In this document: piece after piece, positions 6,092 through 6,874 of the stretch | Numbering within the stretch: position 1 is the stretch's first letter | Layout of the letters: every line of letters begins with the position of its first letter | Assembly (NCBI GenBank): GCA_018715285.1 | Contig: DVLW01000074.1 | Span: forward strand, 1-6,874 | Length of the DNA stretch: 6,874 nucleotides | Origin: Candidatus Faecivivens stercoripullorum | GTDB lineage: Bacteria; Bacillota; Clostridia; Oscillospirales; Ruminococcaceae | Reading direction: 5' to 3' | Position numbers and translations under genes: made by a program | The notes under the pieces: model-generated | Told to the model about the DNA's origin: nothing | Databases searched by the model: none | What the model saw: the letters and a program-made list of their open reading frames with translations, nothing else

Positions 6092-6553
6092 ATGAAAATC
6101 ATGGCAGTAGATTATGGAGATGCACGCACCGGGCTTGCAGCCTGTGACAGAACCGAATTTCTCGCGTCTCCGATTGGCGTTATTGAAGAAAGAAACTTTT
6201 ATTTTACCATCCAGAAGGTCGCAAATGCCGTTAAGGAATACGGTATTCAGATGGTCATCGTCGGCTATCCGGTCAATATGAACGGTACAATTGGTCCGCG
6301 CGCTGAGAAGTGTGCGGAATTTGCCGAACTGCTCAAAACGAAAGTTGACGTTCCGGTCGAACTTTGGGACGAGCGTGCGACAACGGTTGAAGCACACAAC
6401 TACCTCAATGAAACCAACACCCGCGGCAAAAAGCGGAAAGAGGTCATCGATGAGGTAGCAGCTACAATCATTCTGGAAAGCTATCTGACCTACCGGCAGA
6501 ATATGAAAGCCAAAGCAGCAGCTGAGGCAAAAAATGAGGAAAATAATCAGTAA
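6092..6553 (+). CDS. ruvX: RuvX/YqgF family RNase H-fold protein
   Basis: This is a member of the YqgF family, described as a putative Holliday-junction resolvase and, in E. coli, linked to maturation of the 16S rRNA 5' end. The family signatures are seen in order in 153 aa: MKIMAVDYGDARTGLA at the N-terminus (D7 as the first acidic residue), VIVGYPVNMNG (55-65), LWDERATT (91-98) and IDEVAATIILESYL (119-132, with D120). The RNase H-like core seems complete. The last 15 or so residues form a charged Ala/Lys/Glu-rich tail beyond it. An AAAGGA at 6073-6078 lies 13 nt before the ATG, longer than usual, but the alternative Met at residue 4 would cut into the conserved first strand. It starts 35 nt after pyrD with no terminator visible between them, so it is probably read on the pyrKD transcript. 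Confidence 0.92.
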   Translation: MKIMAVDYGDARTGLAACDRTEFLASPIGVIEERNFYFTIQKVANAVKEYGIQMVIVGYPVNMNGTIGPRAEKCAEFAELLKTKVDVPVELWDERATTVEAHNYLNETNTRGKKRKEVIDEVAATIILESYLTYRQNMKAKAAAEAKNEENNQ

Positions 6554-6591
6554 TACCATCCAAACAGATGAACCGATTGGGGGCAATTGCT

Positions 6592-6874
6592 ATGAAAAAG
6601 ATATTAGCAATCGTCTTGATGTTTGCCTGTCTCACTGCATTTGCAGGCTGCAACCGTTATATATCATCCAAAGATGTTTATGGATTTCCTGAACCTACAC
6701 AACAAATCGATATTAGAAAAGCATCGGCTGGTCAGGAGACCGAATACACGATTGGTTCTGAGAATTATGATTCGGAAGACCTTTCGGTTATGCCCATATT
6801 GGAATGGTTTTATGGATTGGAATTGACGGAATCTGAACGACCGGAAGATGTAGAGGGGAATGAAAGTTATACTT
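6592..6874 (+). CDS. Unrecognised lipoprotein, 5' part only
   Basis: An open frame of 94 codons runs off the right edge without a stop. The N-terminus is a lipoprotein signal peptide: KK at residues 2-3, a hydrophobic stretch (about 4-18) and a lipobox ending AFAGC with C20 as the lipidated cysteine. The product would thus be exported and anchored to the outer face of the membrane. After that comes a polar, acidic region (about residues 21-65, rich in Glu, Asp, Ser, Thr), then MPILEWFYGLEL (67-78), which may begin a folded domain, and another acidic stretch. I do not recognise the family. The start is chosen for its position before the signal peptide; GGGGG at 6579-6583 is a poor ribosome binding site. 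An in-frame ATG at 6568 would add 8 residues but has no site. It begins 38 nt after ruvX. It uses ATA isoleucine codons three times in 94, more than the upstream genes seem to. Confidence 0.75.
   Translation, partial: MKKILAIVLMFACLTAFAGCNRYISSKDVYGFPEPTQQIDIRKASAGQETEYTIGSENYDSEDLSVMPILEWFYGLELTESERPEDVEGNESYT

Noticed and set aside
6568..6591. Alternative lipoprotein start at 6568
   Set aside because: No ribosome binding site precedes it, and it would place eight extra residues before the charged start of the signal peptide.

Overview
The window looks like a stretch of chromosome from an anaerobic, Clostridia-type Firmicute; a related lineage such as Negativicutes cannot be excluded. The reasons are: a cobalamin-dependent methionine synthase that lacks its reactivation domain and has that function encoded by a separate small gene; a class 1B (PyrK-dependent, NAD-linked) dihydroorotate dehydrogenase; strong AAGGAGG-type ribosome binding sites; and a consensus housekeeping promoter. 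All recognised genes are on the + strand. No mobile element, CRISPR array, tRNA or rRNA was seen.

Region 1 (1-229) is AT-rich and non-coding. It carries a near-consensus promoter (TTGAAA, 17 bp, TATAAT) and a leader of about 95 nt with a small inverted repeat and a direct repeat. Region 2 (230-4156) is a tight methionine/folate operon: metF (methylenetetrahydrofolate reductase), a stand-alone methionine synthase reactivation protein that overlaps metF by 8 nt, and a short metH whose ribosome binding site overlaps the previous stop codon. Together they make methyl-THF, pass the methyl group to homocysteine through cobalamin, and rescue oxidised cobalamin with a separate protein.

Region 3 (4157-4374) is a 218-nt gap. 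It starts with a long imperfect hairpin (4170-4231), probably the metH terminator. It continues with partly repeated sequence, a weak candidate promoter, and a second stem-loop that would lie at the very 5' end of the pyrK transcript. Region 4 (4375-6056) is pyrK-pyrD, overlapping by one base and encoding the two subunits of one enzyme of pyrimidine synthesis. Region 5 holds ruvX (6092-6553), a conserved RNase H-fold housekeeping gene, and the first 94 codons of an unrecognised lipoprotein gene that runs off the right edge.

The genes are mostly ordinary metabolism. The most interesting items are the separate reactivation protein with its C-terminal four-cysteine motif, the two RNA structures in the metH-pyrK gap, and the unidentified lipoprotein. 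I did not find a novel multi-gene system.
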